DNA of 64,000 nucleotides, taken from positions 3,596,001 through 3,660,000 of the forward strand of contig NZ_CP092364.2 in NCBI RefSeq assembly GCF_022370755.2, written 5' to 3'. Positions 50,447 to 60,484 of the stretch are shown one piece after another. Numbering within the stretch: position 1 is the stretch's first letter; each line of letters starts with the position of its first letter. The notes under the pieces are model-generated. The model saw only the letters and a program-made list of their open reading frames with translations, ran no database searches and was not told the origin of the DNA. This DNA comes from Mycolicibacterium goodii (GTDB taxonomy: Bacteria; Actinomycetota; Actinomycetes; Mycobacteriales; Mycobacteriaceae). The translations under genes were made by a program, and so were the position numbers.

Positions 50447-51360
50447 CCCCCGCACCCTCCGCCGCCACCGCCGCATCCCCCGCAACTGCTGCAACCGGAT
50501 CCACCGTCGCCGCCCCCGCAGGACGCTCCGCAGCCACCCCCACCGTCGGCGCCACCGGCGACGCCGGGCGCCTGCACCGCGTCGGCGTAGCTGCCATCCA
50601 CCGCCCACAGTGCGCCGGCACCGAACAGGGCGACCGACAACGCGACCGCGGACGGTCCGTAGGTCTCGAAGGCCGGGCTCTTCGCCGGATGGAGATAGGC
50701 CATTCGCTTCCGCTCCCCGGCCAGCAACCGACGCCCGGCGGGGGTCAGCCGTTTCACCTGCAGCAGCCACGGAAGCACGAACACGCCGTAGAGGACCGTG
50801 GCGAACACCACGACCATGAACGTGACCGTGAGGTCGGGATCATCGGCCAATCGGGTCACCAGGTGAGTGCCGTAACCGACACCGAGCAGCATGACCACGA
50901 TGGACGGCGCCACGCCCCAACGTATCCGCGTGCGCTGTTGGCGGGTCATCACCAGTCCGCGCTCGCCCAGTTGCTCCTCCAGGGCGGCGAGGTCGTCCTT
51001 GGACGCCCGACACAGGCCCGCAACGGTGTGGCGCGGATCGCCGGTCACTCGTCGCAGTACCTGTCCGGTGAAGCCATCGATGTCCGTATCGCGCACACCG
51101 TGGTCGACCTTCCGCGAGGACGTGACCCGGCCGGTGGCGCGCAGGCTCGCGAGGGCGGTGACCACCGGGGCGACATCGGATCGTAGGAAGGCCAGCTCGG
51201 TCGCGCTGATCTGCTCGGTCGTCGCGGGTTTGCGTGGCGTCATGACGATCCGCCAGATCACCGCAAAGGTCGCTGCCAGGGCCAACGCAACCAGGTACCG
51301 GTTTCCCCATTCGGCCACCGCCCGGCCGTAGAACTCGAAGAAGCTCTCATCAGTCGCCAT
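50443..51360 (-). CDS. TIGR04222-type membrane protein with a Cys/Gly-rich C-terminal tail
   Basis: A 305-aa protein with a membrane helix near residues 18-36, a soluble segment containing repeated Arg/Asp-rich helices, two helices at about 150-205, another near 245-262, and a tail from about residue 268 that is almost only Gly with six Cys (for example GCGASCGGGDGGSGCSSCGG). This is the TIGR04222 class, whose C-termini vary but are Gly/Cys-rich. It is coupled to the DUF692 enzyme by ATGA overlap. ATG 51360 is preceded by GGGAGG at the right distance; an upstream GTG (51366) is less likely. Confidence 0.8.
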   Translation of the reverse strand: MATDESFFEFYGRAVAEWGNRYLVALALAATFAVIWRIVMTPRKPATTEQISATELAFLRSDVAPVVTALASLRATGRVTSSRKVDHGVRDTDIDGFTGQVLRRVTGDPRHTVAGLCRASKDDLAALEEQLGERGLVMTRQQRTRIRWGVAPSIVVMLLGVGYGTHLVTRLADDPDLTVTFMVVVFATVLYGVFVLPWLLQVKRLTPAGRRLLAGERKRMAYLHPAKSPAFETYGPSAVALSVALFGAGALWAVDGSYADAVQAPGVAGGADGGGGCGASCGGGDGGSGCSSCGGCGGGGGGCGG

Positions 51361-51508
51361 CGTCACCTCCCTTTCAGATGCCCCAGCATGGCGGGCAGCT
51401 GTTGTTACCGATCACAACTTTCTGGTCGAGCCAGAGTGCATCGGCAAAGACAGCGATCTTTGAGGAAGCTTTGGCGTCTGTGTGAGGAAACTGGCGCGGA
51501 CTGCGTTG

Positions 51509-52444
51509 TCAGACGTTGACCGGGGACCACCTGTCGAGGTGGGATTCCAGGAACGCACGCAGTGGAAGCGGTTCGCGGCCGATGAGCTCACGCAGCACCG
51601 CACGGTCGGCAGGCAGGGTGCGACCCATGTGCGCCACCATATGACCGACTGCGGAAATATGTTGTGCCATCGCAGGGTTCACCACATCTTCACCGTCCGC
51701 TCGCGACAGGTCCAGAAGGTCGTCACGCCATTGCTCCTGCGTCGCGGTCTCGTAACGGACGGGTGAACCTGACAACTCGGAAAGCAGTTCCGCGATCTCG
51801 ACGTGACTGTGTTCTTCGGATCCTTTGATGTAGACGATCGTTTCGGAGAATCGCTGCGGGTGCAGCAGGCCCGCCAGTGCCAGTTCGGCGGCGTCTCGAC
51901 CACTGATCCAGGCGACGCGCTGCGGCCCGAAGGAGTTGCGAATGAGTCCATACTCGCGGATCGAGCGACTGTGGAGCACCTTGAGGTTTTCGTGGAACAG
52001 CGCGGCCACACGTAGGATCAGCAGATCCAGTCCCGCCCATTGCATGACCTCTTCGGCGAGCCACTGGGCCCGACCCAGATCACTCCGATTCTCGGGATGC
52101 GAGGGGCCCATCGACATCACGACCATGCGGGGTTGACGGCCGACTTCCCGCACCGCGGCGGCATAGTTCGCCGCGGCCGGGATCACGCCCGCGTCGATGG
52201 GATACGTGAAGTACGCCAGGTCGACATCGGCGAGCGCAGGCACCAGCGTGCGCCGATCGTGCAGGTCGCCGATGGCGATCTCGGCTCCCAACTCCGCGAG
52301 CCGCTCCGTACGCTCGCTTGGTGTGCGGGCCAGCACCCGCACGGCCCGGCCTTCCTCGCGGAGGCGACGCACGAGGTACTCGCCGGTGTTGCCGTGGCGG
52401 CCGGTCGCGCCGGTGATCAGGATCGGGTTGTCGGTTTTCGTCAT
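51509..52444 (-). CDS. NmrA-like NAD(P)-binding protein
   Basis: A 311-aa protein with the Rossmann motif ITGATGRHGNTGEYLVRRL and the NmrA-type pattern VRVLARTPSERTERLAELGA followed by EIAIGDLHD. The SDR YxxxK pair is not present, so it is a redox sensor or an atypical reductase (QOR2/azoreductase-like) rather than a classical SDR. I start at ATG 52444, with AGGAG upstream; the 18 further in-frame codons overlap the upstream gene's end. Last gene of the thioesterase-reductase-NmrA operon. Confidence 0.85.
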   Translation of the reverse strand: MTKTDNPILITGATGRHGNTGEYLVRRLREEGRAVRVLARTPSERTERLAELGAEIAIGDLHDRRTLVPALADVDLAYFTYPIDAGVIPAAANYAAAVREVGRQPRMVVMSMGPSHPENRSDLGRAQWLAEEVMQWAGLDLLILRVAALFHENLKVLHSRSIREYGLIRNSFGPQRVAWISGRDAAELALAGLLHPQRFSETIVYIKGSEEHSHVEIAELLSELSGSPVRYETATQEQWRDDLLDLSRADGEDVVNPAMAQHISAVGHMVAHMGRTLPADRAVLRELIGREPLPLRAFLESHLDRWSPVNV

Positions 52445-52494
52445 GCTTTCTCCTGTAGCGGTTTTCGATATTCCGGTTGGTTGACGTCCGGCGC

Positions 52495-53478
52495 TCACTC
52501 GAAGGTGAAGAGGATCTTGCCGCCGCGCTTGGCGGTGCGGGCGTGGGTGAAGGCCTTGAGGTAGTCGTCGAGGTGGTAGGTCGCCTCGACCGGTGCGTGC
52601 AGCACGCCTTCAGCGATGAGGTGAGCCAGATACGTGAGGGTGTCGACGATTTCGTGCCGCGGCTCACTGGCGTACCAGTTGCCGAGCCAGAAGCCGGTGA
52701 GACGGACCTCGCGTCCGAACAGGTCGGCCGAAGACACACTCATCGGTGTACCGGTCAACGATCCGTACGCGACGGCCGTGCCGCCGAACTCCAGTGCACC
52801 GATCAGATCCGCTGCGCCCGAGCCACCGAGCGGATCGATGACCAGGCTCAGCCTGTCGCCGCCGAGTGCCTGCTTGATGTCGTCAGCGAGGTTGGGACCA
52901 CTGACCACCACGACGTCACCCCCGGCGGCGCGCACGTCCTCGACGGCGTCCTCACGCCGAACGATGTTGAGCGTCTTGAGTCCCCGGCGCCTGGCCAGGG
53001 TGGCGACGTAGCGGCCGACCGCGGAGTTCGCCGCGGTCTGCCCCACCCAGTCGCCGACCTGGAGGTTGACGACACGATCCAGCAACAGGTGGGCGGTCGG
53101 TGGGTTGATGGACAGCATCGCCAACTGCTGGAGATCGGCGTCCGGCACCGCGAGGACGTCGTGGGCCGCGGCCACCACTTTCTCCGACCAGGTGCCGTAG
53201 GTGTAGGTGGGAAACACGATCACGCGCTTACCCACGAGAGTCGCATCGACGTCGGGGCCGACGGCTTCCACGATCCCGACGCCCTCGGCGCCGACGCCCG
53301 CGGGCAGCTCTGGGCGCGCCAGGTACTTGCCCTGCAACAGAAGCAGATCGGACGGGTTGATGGCGGCGGCCTCCAGCCGTACCAGTACCTTGCCGGGACC
53401 GGCGACCGGTTCCGGGGTCTCGACCAGTCGGACCGCGTCCTCGGGGTCGCCGAACTTGGTCAGGATGAGTTGTTTCAT
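52495..53478 (-). CDS. Zinc-independent MDR oxidoreductase (enoyl reductase/quinone oxidoreductase-like)
   Basis: A 327-aa medium-chain dehydrogenase/reductase. LVRLEAAAINPSDLLLLQGK, the GVGAEGVGIVEAVG segment and the NADP loop QTAANSAVGRYVATLARRRG match the mitochondrial-type trans-2-enoyl-CoA/ACP reductase branch (Tyr in FPTYTYGTWSE). There are no zinc-ligand Cys residues. It probably reduces a 2-enoyl thioester or a quinone/alkenal. Middle gene of a three-gene operon with a thioesterase and an NmrA protein. Confidence 0.87.
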   Translation of the reverse strand: MKQLILTKFGDPEDAVRLVETPEPVAGPGKVLVRLEAAAINPSDLLLLQGKYLARPELPAGVGAEGVGIVEAVGPDVDATLVGKRVIVFPTYTYGTWSEKVVAAAHDVLAVPDADLQQLAMLSINPPTAHLLLDRVVNLQVGDWVGQTAANSAVGRYVATLARRRGLKTLNIVRREDAVEDVRAAGGDVVVVSGPNLADDIKQALGGDRLSLVIDPLGGSGAADLIGALEFGGTAVAYGSLTGTPMSVSSADLFGREVRLTGFWLGNWYASEPRHEIVDTLTYLAHLIAEGVLHAPVEATYHLDDYLKAFTHARTAKRGGKILFTFE

Positions 53479-53520
53479 GGGAATTCTCCTGTGTGTGTGG
53501 ATGGGATCGGATCAAGCGGA

Positions 53521-53539
53521 TGTATACCTGGCGGTGTAC
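53521..53539. promoter_or_regulatory. Candidate operator TGTATACCTGGCGGTGTAC
   Basis: GTATAC and GTGTAC form an imperfect dyad in the gap before the MDR gene. TATACCT words also occur at about 54424 and GGTATAC at about 54469, in the gap between the thioesterase and the divergent TetR gene, suggesting that the TetR protein acts at all three places. Confidence 0.35.
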
Positions 53540-53558
53540 TTCCTGGGCGCAAGAATGG

Positions 53559-54383
53559 TCAGCGTGAATCCTTGTAGTAGACAATCTGATTGGTGGTGGC
53601 CAACAGAACGCCGTCGCGCGACCACAGTTGCGCGGTCTGGTCGAAATAGCCTCCCGCGAAGCGCTGAGCCCGGGCGGTGGCCAGGATGTAGGCGTCGCCC
53701 ACCCGCTCCAACTCGGCGGCGCCGGCATGGAAGTACGTCGTCATCGACACCGTGCCCGCGGGCACCGACCGCCCGAGGCGCAGGAACACCCGCGGATAGA
53801 AGATGTCGGCCAACGCGGCCAGGGCGGGGAAGTCGAGGCGCCGTGCGGGATCATGGCGCACCCAGAACGTCGACAGCGACGACGGCGCGGGCGGTTCGTC
53901 CTCCGGTGGTGCACCGTCGATGACACGGACGTCGTAGTTCCCCAGGAACGCTACGCCCAGCGGCCACGTCGCCGGCGGGTACGACGGCGGTTCCCCCACA
54001 GCGGGCATGACCGCCTCGGTATCCGACCACACCCCTCGGCGGAGTCCGAAAACCGCTGTCGCGGTGGACTTGACGTCACCATCCTGGGTCAGAGTGGCCG
54101 TCCAGTGCTGGTTGGTGCGGTTGGTCCGCACCAACTCGACATCGACATGGAATTCGCCGTCGGCGATCGGCGCGGCATAGGTGACCGTCAACGCGACCGG
54201 TTCGCCCAACCGGTCGGCCTGCGCATCGATCACCCGCAGGATGAACGCGGCGGTCGCCCCTCCGAACGGGCCGACCATGTTGCCGTACTCGGGCACCGTC
54301 CATCCGCTTGCACCACGGCCGCCGTCGAACTGGATGTCGATGACGGCATCCAGTGGATGCCCCGTGCGTTGACCTGTCCTCAC
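53559..54383 (-). CDS. Acyl-CoA thioesterase, TesB-like double hotdog
   Basis: A 274-aa protein with two hotdog halves (4HBT_3 type): GNMVGPFGGATAAFILRVID then LTVTYAAPIADGEF in the first, and AGTVSMTTYFHAGAAELERV in the second. It should hydrolyse acyl-CoA to free acid and CoA. First gene of the minus-strand operon; divergent from a TetR gene 97 bp away. Confidence 0.85.
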   Translation of the reverse strand: MRTGQRTGHPLDAVIDIQFDGGRGASGWTVPEYGNMVGPFGGATAAFILRVIDAQADRLGEPVALTVTYAAPIADGEFHVDVELVRTNRTNQHWTATLTQDGDVKSTATAVFGLRRGVWSDTEAVMPAVGEPPSYPPATWPLGVAFLGNYDVRVIDGAPPEDEPPAPSSLSTFWVRHDPARRLDFPALAALADIFYPRVFLRLGRSVPAGTVSMTTYFHAGAAELERVGDAYILATARAQRFAGGYFDQTAQLWSRDGVLLATTNQIVYYKDSR

Positions 54384-54480
54384 ATTGACCTCCCCGGCGA
54401 GCGTGTAGCTGAGTTCAGATGTCTATACCTAGATATCACGTTTGACACGCCGAAGGAACACCGATCGGTATACTTGTGAC

Positions 54481-55059
<579 letters not shown>

Positions 55060-55173
55060 ACGATCCCATAGCGGTCACGACTTTCTGGCACACGCTGCTG
55101 CGGGGAGTATCAACCTGCGTATGTTCCCCACGGGTGTTGCTGGACCGTGCCGGCGGCCCGCGTCGCACACAAC

Positions 55174-55202
55174 AAAAAAACCCGCGGCCTGGCGGCCGCG
55201 GG
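55174..55202 (-). terminator. Intrinsic terminator of tRNA-Ala
   Basis: On the minus strand the stem CCCGCGGCC/GGCCGCGGG (55202-55194 with 55189-55181) with a 4-nt loop is followed by seven T (55180-55174). It lies 11 bp after the tRNA 3' end and is the only classical T-tailed terminator I see in the window. Confidence 0.85.
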
Positions 55203-55213
55203 TCTCATCTGAG

Positions 55214-55286
55214 TGGAGCTAAGGGGATTCGAACCCCTGACCCCCACACTGCCAGTGTGGTGCGCTACCAACTGCGCCATAGCCCC
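55214..55286 (-). tRNA. tRNA-Ala (anticodon GGC)
   Basis: A 73-nt cloverleaf on the minus strand: acceptor GGGGCTA pairs with TAGCTCC and shows the G3-U70 pair that marks alanine tRNAs; the D-arm is GGCGCAGTTGGTAGCGCAC, the anticodon loop CTGGCAG (anticodon at 55253-55251), and the T-arm GGGTTCGAATCCCC. CCA is not encoded. Confidence 0.96.
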
Positions 55287-55342
55287 TGATGTCGTGCTCA
55301 ACGAAGGTACACCACGGGTGCCCGGCAATACAAAATGGCTGG

Positions 55343-56611
55343 TCAGGGCACCTCGCCACCGGCTTCCGGACCGAGCGGACGCGCCGGCGTGTGCTCGACG
55401 GACGGACGCTGACGGGTCTCCGGGGCGAACGTCCAGCACAGTGCGGCCAGCAGCAGAATCGCCCCGCTGATCACGAAGGCCCACGAGAACGACAGGTACT
55501 GCGCGATCAGGCCCACCAGCAGCGAGCCGCCGATCGAACCGACATCGGCCATCATCTGAAACGTCGCCACCGCGGTGCCGCCGCGCGCCTTGTTGCCGAT
55601 GATGTCGGCGACCGCGGCCTGCTGCGGTGCGGTGAAGATGCCCGTCGCGAAGCCGGCGATCAACGCGGCCACCAGGAACATGGTCAGCCCGTCGGTGAGG
55701 CCGACCACCGCGGTCGAGATACCTGCCGCGGTCAGGCCGATGATGAGCAGGACACGTCGCCCGACGCGGTCGGACAGATAGCCGCTGGGGATCACCGCGC
55801 CGACATTGCCGATCGCGAAGGTGGCCAGCGCGAGACCGGCCATCCCGGGCCCACGGTCGAGCACCTCGGCGATGAACAACGGCACCAGCGCGATGCGCAG
55901 CCCGAACGCCGACCACCCGGTGGCGAGGTTGGACACCAGCGCGGCGCGGTACGCACCGTTGCGCAGCGCGGTGCGAACCGTCACCTTGGGCCCGTCGTCG
56001 GGTGCCGGCGCCGCCAGCGACGAGTGCCGCAGGCTGATGAACACCACCGCCGCGGCGACCAGCAGCGCCGCGCCGTAGATGAGGAACGGCGCGCTGAGCC
56101 CCAGACCGGCGGTGAGGCTGCCGAGCACGGGACCGCCGACCGACCCGACGAGGAACGCCGACGAGAACATGCCGGCCACCCGACCGCGGGCGTCCTCGGG
56201 ACTGATGCGGATCATCAGCCCGAGCGCGGACACGAAGAACATGGTCGAACCGATGCCGCCGAGCGAACGGAACAGCAACAGCTGCCAGTACGTCTGCGCG
56301 AACGCGCACGCACCCGTCGACACCGCGACGATCACCAGGCCGTTGACGTAGATCCGCCGCTCCCCCAGCCGCTGGATCAGCATGCCGGTCGCCGGTGCGA
56401 AGCACAGCCGCATCAGCGCGAACGCGGTGACGACGAACGTCGCCGCGCTGATACTGACCCCGAAGTGACGCGCGTACTGCGGAAGTACGGGTGCCACGAC
56501 GCCGTAACCCAGTGCTATGACCGCGTTCGCGACGATCAGAACCCAGACTTCACCGGGCAGCTTGGGCTTCTCGGGCGCCGAACAGTCACCCTCCGCTGGA
56601 GAAGAACTCAC
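55343..56611 (-). CDS. MFS transporter
   Basis: A 422-aa major facilitator with 12 predicted membrane helices: helix 1 [20 protein letters not shown], the loop [16 protein letters not shown] with the family's D/E-R-x-G-R-R-like signature, and the repeat loop [14 protein letters not shown] in the second half. It is probably a drug or metabolite exporter. Its ATG overlaps the pgm stop by ATGA, so it is co-expressed with phosphoglucomutase. Confidence 0.9.
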   Translation of the reverse strand: MSSSPAEGDCSAPEKPKLPGEVWVLIVANAVIALGYGVVAPVLPQYARHFGVSISAATFVVTAFALMRLCFAPATGMLIQRLGERRIYVNGLVIVAVSTGACAFAQTYWQLLLFRSLGGIGSTMFFVSALGLMIRISPEDARGRVAGMFSSAFLVGSVGGPVLGSLTAGLGLSAPFLIYGAALLVAAAVVFISLRHSSLAAPAPDDGPKVTVRTALRNGAYRAALVSNLATGWSAFGLRIALVPLFIAEVLDRGPGMAGLALATFAIGNVGAVIPSGYLSDRVGRRVLLIIGLTAAGISTAVVGLTDGLTMFLVAALIAGFATGIFTAPQQAAVADIIGNKARGGTAVATFQMMADVGSIGGSLLVGLIAQYLSFSWAFVISGAILLLAALCWTFAPETRQRPSVEHTPARPLGPEAGGEVP

Positions 56612-58242
56612 CCGATGACTGTATTAACCACGTCCTTGGCGGCCTGCTGCACCTCCGCGAGATGCTCGGGTCCCTTGAACGACTCGGCGTAGATCTTGTA
56701 CACGTCCTCGGTGCCCGACGGCCGTGCGGCAAACCAGGCGTTCTCCGTCGTCACCTTCAGACCCCCCAGCGCCGCGCCGTTGCCCGGCGCGGCCGTCAGC
56801 TTCGCGGTGATCGGCTCACCGGCCAGTTCGGTGGCGGTGACCTGCTCGGGTGAGAGCTTGGACAACCGCGCCTTCTGCTCCCGGTCCGCGGGCGCGTCGA
56901 TGCGCGCATACGTGGGTGCGCCGTACTTGTCGGCCAGTTCGGCGTACCGCTGTGACGGGGTCTTCCCCGTCACCGCGAGGATCTCCGACGCCAGCAGCGC
57001 GAGGATGATGCCGTCCTTGTCGGTGGTCCACACCGTGCCGTCGGTTCGCAGGAACGACGCGCCCGCGCTCTCCTCGCCACCGAAGCCGATGCTGCCGCTG
57101 ACCAGCCCGTCGACGAACCACTTGAAGCCGACCGGAACCTCGACCAGTTTGCGTTCGAGCCCGGCGACGACGCGGTCGATGATCGAACTGCTCACCGCGG
57201 TCTTACCGACGGCGGTGCTCTGCGGCCAGTCGGGCCGGTGGGTGTAGAGGTAGTCGATCGCGACGGCGAGGTAGTGGTTGGGGTTGAGCAGCCCGCCGTC
57301 TGGTGTGACGATGCCGTGCCGATCGGAGTCGGCGTCGTTGCCGGTGGCGATCTGATAGGCCTCCCGGTTGGCGATGAGCGACGCCATGGCGTTGGGTGAG
57401 CTGCAGTCCATGCGGATCTTGCCGTCGGTGTCGAGCGTCATGAACCGCCACGTGGCATCGACGAGCGGGTTGACCACGGTCAGGTCGATCTGGTGCCGTT
57501 CGGCGATCGCACCCCAGTAGTCCACGCTCGCCCCGCCGAGCGGGTCGGCGCCGATGCGGATGCCCTCGGCCCGGATCGCGTGCAGGTTGACCACGTTGGG
57601 CAGGTCCGCGACGTAGGCGTCGAGGTAGTCGTACCGGTGCACGGTCTGCAGCGCACGCGCCAGCGGCATGCGTTTCACGGCTTTGAGGTTGTCGGCCAGG
57701 ATCTCGTTGGCCCGCTTGGCGATGACCGAGGTGGCATCGCTGTCGGCGGGTCCGCCGTTGGGCGGGTTGTACTTGAAGCCACCGTCGCGCGGCGGGTTGT
57801 GCGACGGGGTGACGACGATGCCGTCGGCGAGATCGCCCTCCCGGCCGCGGTTGAACGTGAGGATCGCGTGGCTGACCGCGGGCGTGGGCGTGTAACGGTC
57901 ACTCGAATCGATCATCGCCACAACGTCGTTGGCGGCCAGCACCTCCAGCGCCGACGCCCACGCGGGCTCCGACAGCGCATGGGTGTCGCGCCCGATGAAC
58001 AACGGCCCGGTGACACCTTGCGCGGCGCGGTATTCGACGATGGCCTGCGTCGTGGCCAGGATGTGGGCCTCGTTGAACGCCGTGTCGAGACTGGAGCCGC
58101 GGTGTCCCGATGTCCCGAACACCACCTGCTGCGCGACGTCCTGCGGATCGGGCCGTTTGGTGTAGTACGCCGTCACCACGTGGGCGACGTCGATGAGATC
58201 CTCGGGCTGTGCGGGTTGGCCTGCGCGCGGATTGGCTGACAT
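56608..58242 (-). CDS. pgm: Alpha-D-glucose phosphate-specific phosphoglucomutase
   Basis: A 544-aa enzyme interconverting glucose-1-phosphate and glucose-6-phosphate for glycogen, trehalose and cell-wall sugar synthesis. The active-site phosphoserine is in [12 protein letters not shown] (near residue 145), the metal loop is DADSDRHGI, the sugar loop [10 protein letters not shown] and the phosphate loop [12 protein letters not shown]. The start is ATG 58242 ([10 protein letters not shown]), followed by the conserved [10 protein letters not shown]; the 43 upstream in-frame codons are not used. It corresponds to Rv3068c, and crcB genes lie divergently as in M. tuberculosis. Confidence 0.95.
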   Translation of the reverse strand: MSANPRAGQPAQPEDLIDVAHVVTAYYTKRPDPQDVAQQVVFGTSGHRGSSLDTAFNEAHILATTQAIVEYRAAQGVTGPLFIGRDTHALSEPAWASALEVLAANDVVAMIDSSDRYTPTPAVSHAILTFNRGREGDLADGIVVTPSHNPPRDGGFKYNPPNGGPADSDATSVIAKRANEILADNLKAVKRMPLARALQTVHRYDYLDAYVADLPNVVNLHAIRAEGIRIGADPLGGASVDYWGAIAERHQIDLTVVNPLVDATWRFMTLDTDGKIRMDCSSPNAMASLIANREAYQIATGNDADSDRHGIVTPDGGLLNPNHYLAVAIDYLYTHRPDWPQSTAVGKTAVSSSIIDRVVAGLERKLVEVPVGFKWFVDGLVSGSIGFGGEESAGASFLRTDGTVWTTDKDGIILALLASEILAVTGKTPSQRYAELADKYGAPTYARIDAPADREQKARLSKLSPEQVTATELAGEPITAKLTAAPGNGAALGGLKVTTENAWFAARPSGTEDVYKIYAESFKGPEHLAEVQQAAKDVVNTVIG

Positions 58243-58312
58243 GTCTCTGATTCTGCTCCCTGCGCGGCGGCGTCGCCGCGCGGTCGCCGCGTTGCGGCCA
58301 TACTTTTGGTTC

Positions 58313-58711
58313 ATGACCCGCCACGACCCCCGAGAGTTGGCCGCGGTGTTCGTCGGCGGAGCCCTGGGCACGCTGGCCCGTGCCGGCCTGGAGACGCTGA
58401 TGGCTCCGGATCCCGGCCGGTGGCCGTGGCCGACGTTCGTCGTGAACGTCGTCGGTGCGTTCCTGCTGGGCTACTTCACCACCCGGCTGCTGGAGCGGCT
58501 GCCCGTGTCGAGTTACCGCCGGCCACTGCTGGGCACCGGTTTCTGCGGCGGGCTGACGACCTTCTCCACCATGCAGGTCGAGACGATCGGCATGATCGAG
58601 CACGGGCACCTCGGCCTGGCGGCGGGTTACACCGCCGCGAGCCTCGTGGCGGGTGTGGTCGCGGTCGCGGGCGCCACCGCACTGGTGCGCCGGGCGCGGG
58701 TGTTTCTGTGA
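58313..58711 (+). CDS. crcB: Fluoride channel subunit CrcB (1)
   Basis: A 132-aa, four-helix Fluc/CrcB protein: [48 protein letters not shown] with the pore Phe/Thr residues. Two subunits form an antiparallel dimeric F- channel; with the following gene it gives a hetero-dimer pair, as is usual when two crcB genes are adjacent. The ATG at 58313 is preceded by little leader. I find no fluoride riboswitch in front. Confidence 0.92.
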   Translation: MTRHDPRELAAVFVGGALGTLARAGLETLMAPDPGRWPWPTFVVNVVGAFLLGYFTTRLLERLPVSSYRRPLLGTGFCGGLTTFSTMQVETIGMIEHGHLGLAAGYTAASLVAGVVAVAGATALVRRARVFL

Positions 58712-59073
58712 CGGCCCTTGTGTGGACCGGGGTGGCGATCCTCGGCGGGCTGGGTGCGGTGTGCCGGTTCCTGGTGGACCGGGCGGTGTCGGCGCGGGCG
58801 CCGGGCGGCTTCCCGTACGGAACCCTCGCGGTGAACCTCAGCGGTGCTCTGCTGCTCGGGTTCCTCAGCGGCCTGGCGTTGCCCGCCACCATCGCGCTGG
58901 TGGTGGGCACCGGGTTCGTCGGGTCCTACACCACGTTCTCGACGTGGATGCTGGAAACCCAGCGTCTCGGCGAGGAGCGCCAGATCCGGACTGCGGTGGC
59001 GAATCTCGCGGTCAGTGTCGTGCTGGGGCTGACCGTCGCCGGCCTCGGCGTGTTCCTGGGCGGACGGGTGTGA
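58708..59073 (+). CDS. crcB: Fluoride channel subunit CrcB (2)
   Basis: A 121-aa CrcB protein: [35 protein letters not shown] and [20 protein letters not shown]. The GTG at 58708 overlaps the stop of the first crcB (GTGA). The two differ enough to have opposite membrane orientation, as expected for the two-gene channels. Confidence 0.92.
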   Translation: MTALVWTGVAILGGLGAVCRFLVDRAVSARAPGGFPYGTLAVNLSGALLLGFLSGLALPATIALVVGTGFVGSYTTFSTWMLETQRLGEERQIRTAVANLAVSVVLGLTVAGLGVFLGGRV

Positions 59074-59075
59074 CG

Positions 59076-60155
59076 ATGAACAGCACGGCGCACACGGACT
59101 ACCTCAAGCTCACCGGGTACTTCGGCGAGCGACAACGCCACGGCGACCGTTTCGCCGCCGACGCGCTGCTCGACCTGTACGGCGACGCGGGTGTCGCGAC
59201 GAGCGTGATGCTGCGCGGGGCGGCCAGCTTCGGACCGAGCAGGCAGATCCGCACCGACCAGACGTTGAGCATGTCGGAGGATCCGGCGGTGACCGTCACG
59301 GCCGTCGACACCGCCGAGAAGATCTCGGCACTGGCCGAGCGGGCCGTCGAGCGGGTCCCCCGCGGGTTGGTCACCATCGAGCGCGCCCAGTTGGTGACCG
59401 CAGCGACCCCGGCGCCGACCATCCCGTCGACCGCGAAACTCACGATCTACGTGGGTCGCCACCGCCGCGCGGCGGGCGCTCCGGCGCACCGTGCGGTGAG
59501 CGCGTTGCTGTACCGGCTCGGGTTCACCGCGGCCACGGTGTTCGTGGGTGTGGACGGGACGGTCCACGGCCAACGGCGCCGGGCCCGGTTCTTCAGCCGT
59601 AACGCCGACGTGCCGGTGGTGATCGTCGCGATCGGCTCCGGTGCGCAGGTCGGGGCCGCGCTCGGGGAACTGAACGGGCTACTGGACCATCCGCTGATGA
59701 CGGTGGAGCGGGCCGAGGTGTGCAAGCGCGACGGCACACTGATCGGCAAACCCTCTGCGCTGCCGGCCACCGATGCGCAGGGGCGGCCGATATGGCAGAT
59801 GCTGACGATCCACACGCCCGGCACCGCACTGCACGACGGCGCACCGGTGCACCGGGCGCTCGTGCGGCGCCTGCTGGAATCCGCCACCGCCGGAGGGGCG
59901 ACCGTGGTGCGCGGCGTGTGGGGATTCTGCGGCGACGCGAAACCCCACGGCGACAGCCTGTTTCAGGTCGGCCGGTATGTGCCGGTGACGACGATCGTGG
60001 TGGACACCCCGGACCGCATCGCGGCCGGCTTCGAAATCGTGGACGAGTTGACCACCGAGCACGGCGTCGTCACCACCGAGATGGTGCCCGCGGCGGTCAC
60101 GGTCGACGGCCCGCACCGGTCGGGCGGTATCGCACTCGCCTACCACAGTTACTGA
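59076..60155 (+). CDS. DUF190-domain protein (Rv3071-like)
   Basis: A 359-aa protein with two DUF190 domains (about residues 8-110, LKLTGYFGERQRHGDRFAAD, and about 250-355, GGATVVRGVWGFCGDAKPHG) joined by a middle region with another alpha/beta unit (TIYVGRHRRAAGAPAHRAVS). DUF190 proteins are PII-like and are nearly always next to crcB genes, suggesting a role in controlling fluoride export. The ATG is 2 bp after the second crcB stop. The single-domain proteins elsewhere are about 110 aa, so this is an expanded form. Confidence 0.85.
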   Translation: MNSTAHTDYLKLTGYFGERQRHGDRFAADALLDLYGDAGVATSVMLRGAASFGPSRQIRTDQTLSMSEDPAVTVTAVDTAEKISALAERAVERVPRGLVTIERAQLVTAATPAPTIPSTAKLTIYVGRHRRAAGAPAHRAVSALLYRLGFTAATVFVGVDGTVHGQRRRARFFSRNADVPVVIVAIGSGAQVGAALGELNGLLDHPLMTVERAEVCKRDGTLIGKPSALPATDAQGRPIWQMLTIHTPGTALHDGAPVHRALVRRLLESATAGGATVVRGVWGFCGDAKPHGDSLFQVGRYVPVTTIVVDTPDRIAAGFEIVDELTTEHGVVTTEMVPAAVTVDGPHRSGGIALAYHSY

Positions 60156-60171
60156 ACTCACAGACGGTGGG

Positions 60172-60190
60172 TAAGCCTAGCCTACCTTTA
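60172..60190 (+). promoter_or_regulatory. IdeR (iron) box before mbtL
   Basis: TAAGCCTAGCCTACCTTTA matches 13 of 19 positions of the IdeR consensus TTAGGTTAGCCTAACCTAA. It lies 24-43 bp upstream of the mbtL ATG, where bound IdeR-Fe(II) would repress the genes in iron-rich cells. This is the expected control for mycobactin acylation genes. Confidence 0.65.
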
Positions 60191-60214
60191 CTACCAGGTG
60201 TACCGTCCCTGCTC

Positions 60215-60484
60215 ATGCAGTCAACATCCTCTGAAGCGATCAGCGCCGCCCTGACAGAGATCCTCCGTGAGGACATGAACGTTGATATCCGCAGGGTGAC
60301 CCGGGATTCCCGGCTCGTCGACGACGTGGGCCTCGACTCGGTCGCTTTTGCCGTCGGCATGGTGGCCATCGAGGACAAGCTCGGCGTCGCGCTGTCGGAA
60401 GAGGATTTGCTGAGCTGCGACACCGTCGGCGACCTCGAAGCCGCCATCCTCGCGAAGATCCCGGCGGAGCAGAGCAACCAGTGA
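60215..60484 (+). CDS. mbtL: Mycobactin acyl carrier protein MbtL
   Basis: An 89-aa acyl carrier protein with the phosphopantetheine Ser42 in [12 protein letters not shown]. It holds the acyl chain activated by MbtM, dehydrogenated by MbtN and transferred to the mycobactin lysine by MbtK. The stop overlaps the GTG of mbtM (GTGA). No strong ribosome site precedes the ATG at 60215. Confidence 0.9.
   Translation: MQSTSSEAISAALTEILREDMNVDIRRVTRDSRLVDDVGLDSVAFAVGMVAIEDKLGVALSEEDLLSCDTVGDLEAAILAKIPAEQSNQ

Noticed and set aside
55110..56405. Minus-strand open frame running across tRNA-Ala and the MFS gene
   Set aside because: It passes through a tRNA and its terminator and is in a different frame from the MFS transporter; shadow only.
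58243..58312. Fluoride (crcB) riboswitch before the crcB genes
   Set aside because: The 70-bp gap is GC-rich, without the conserved riboswitch core, and too short for riboswitch plus expression platform.
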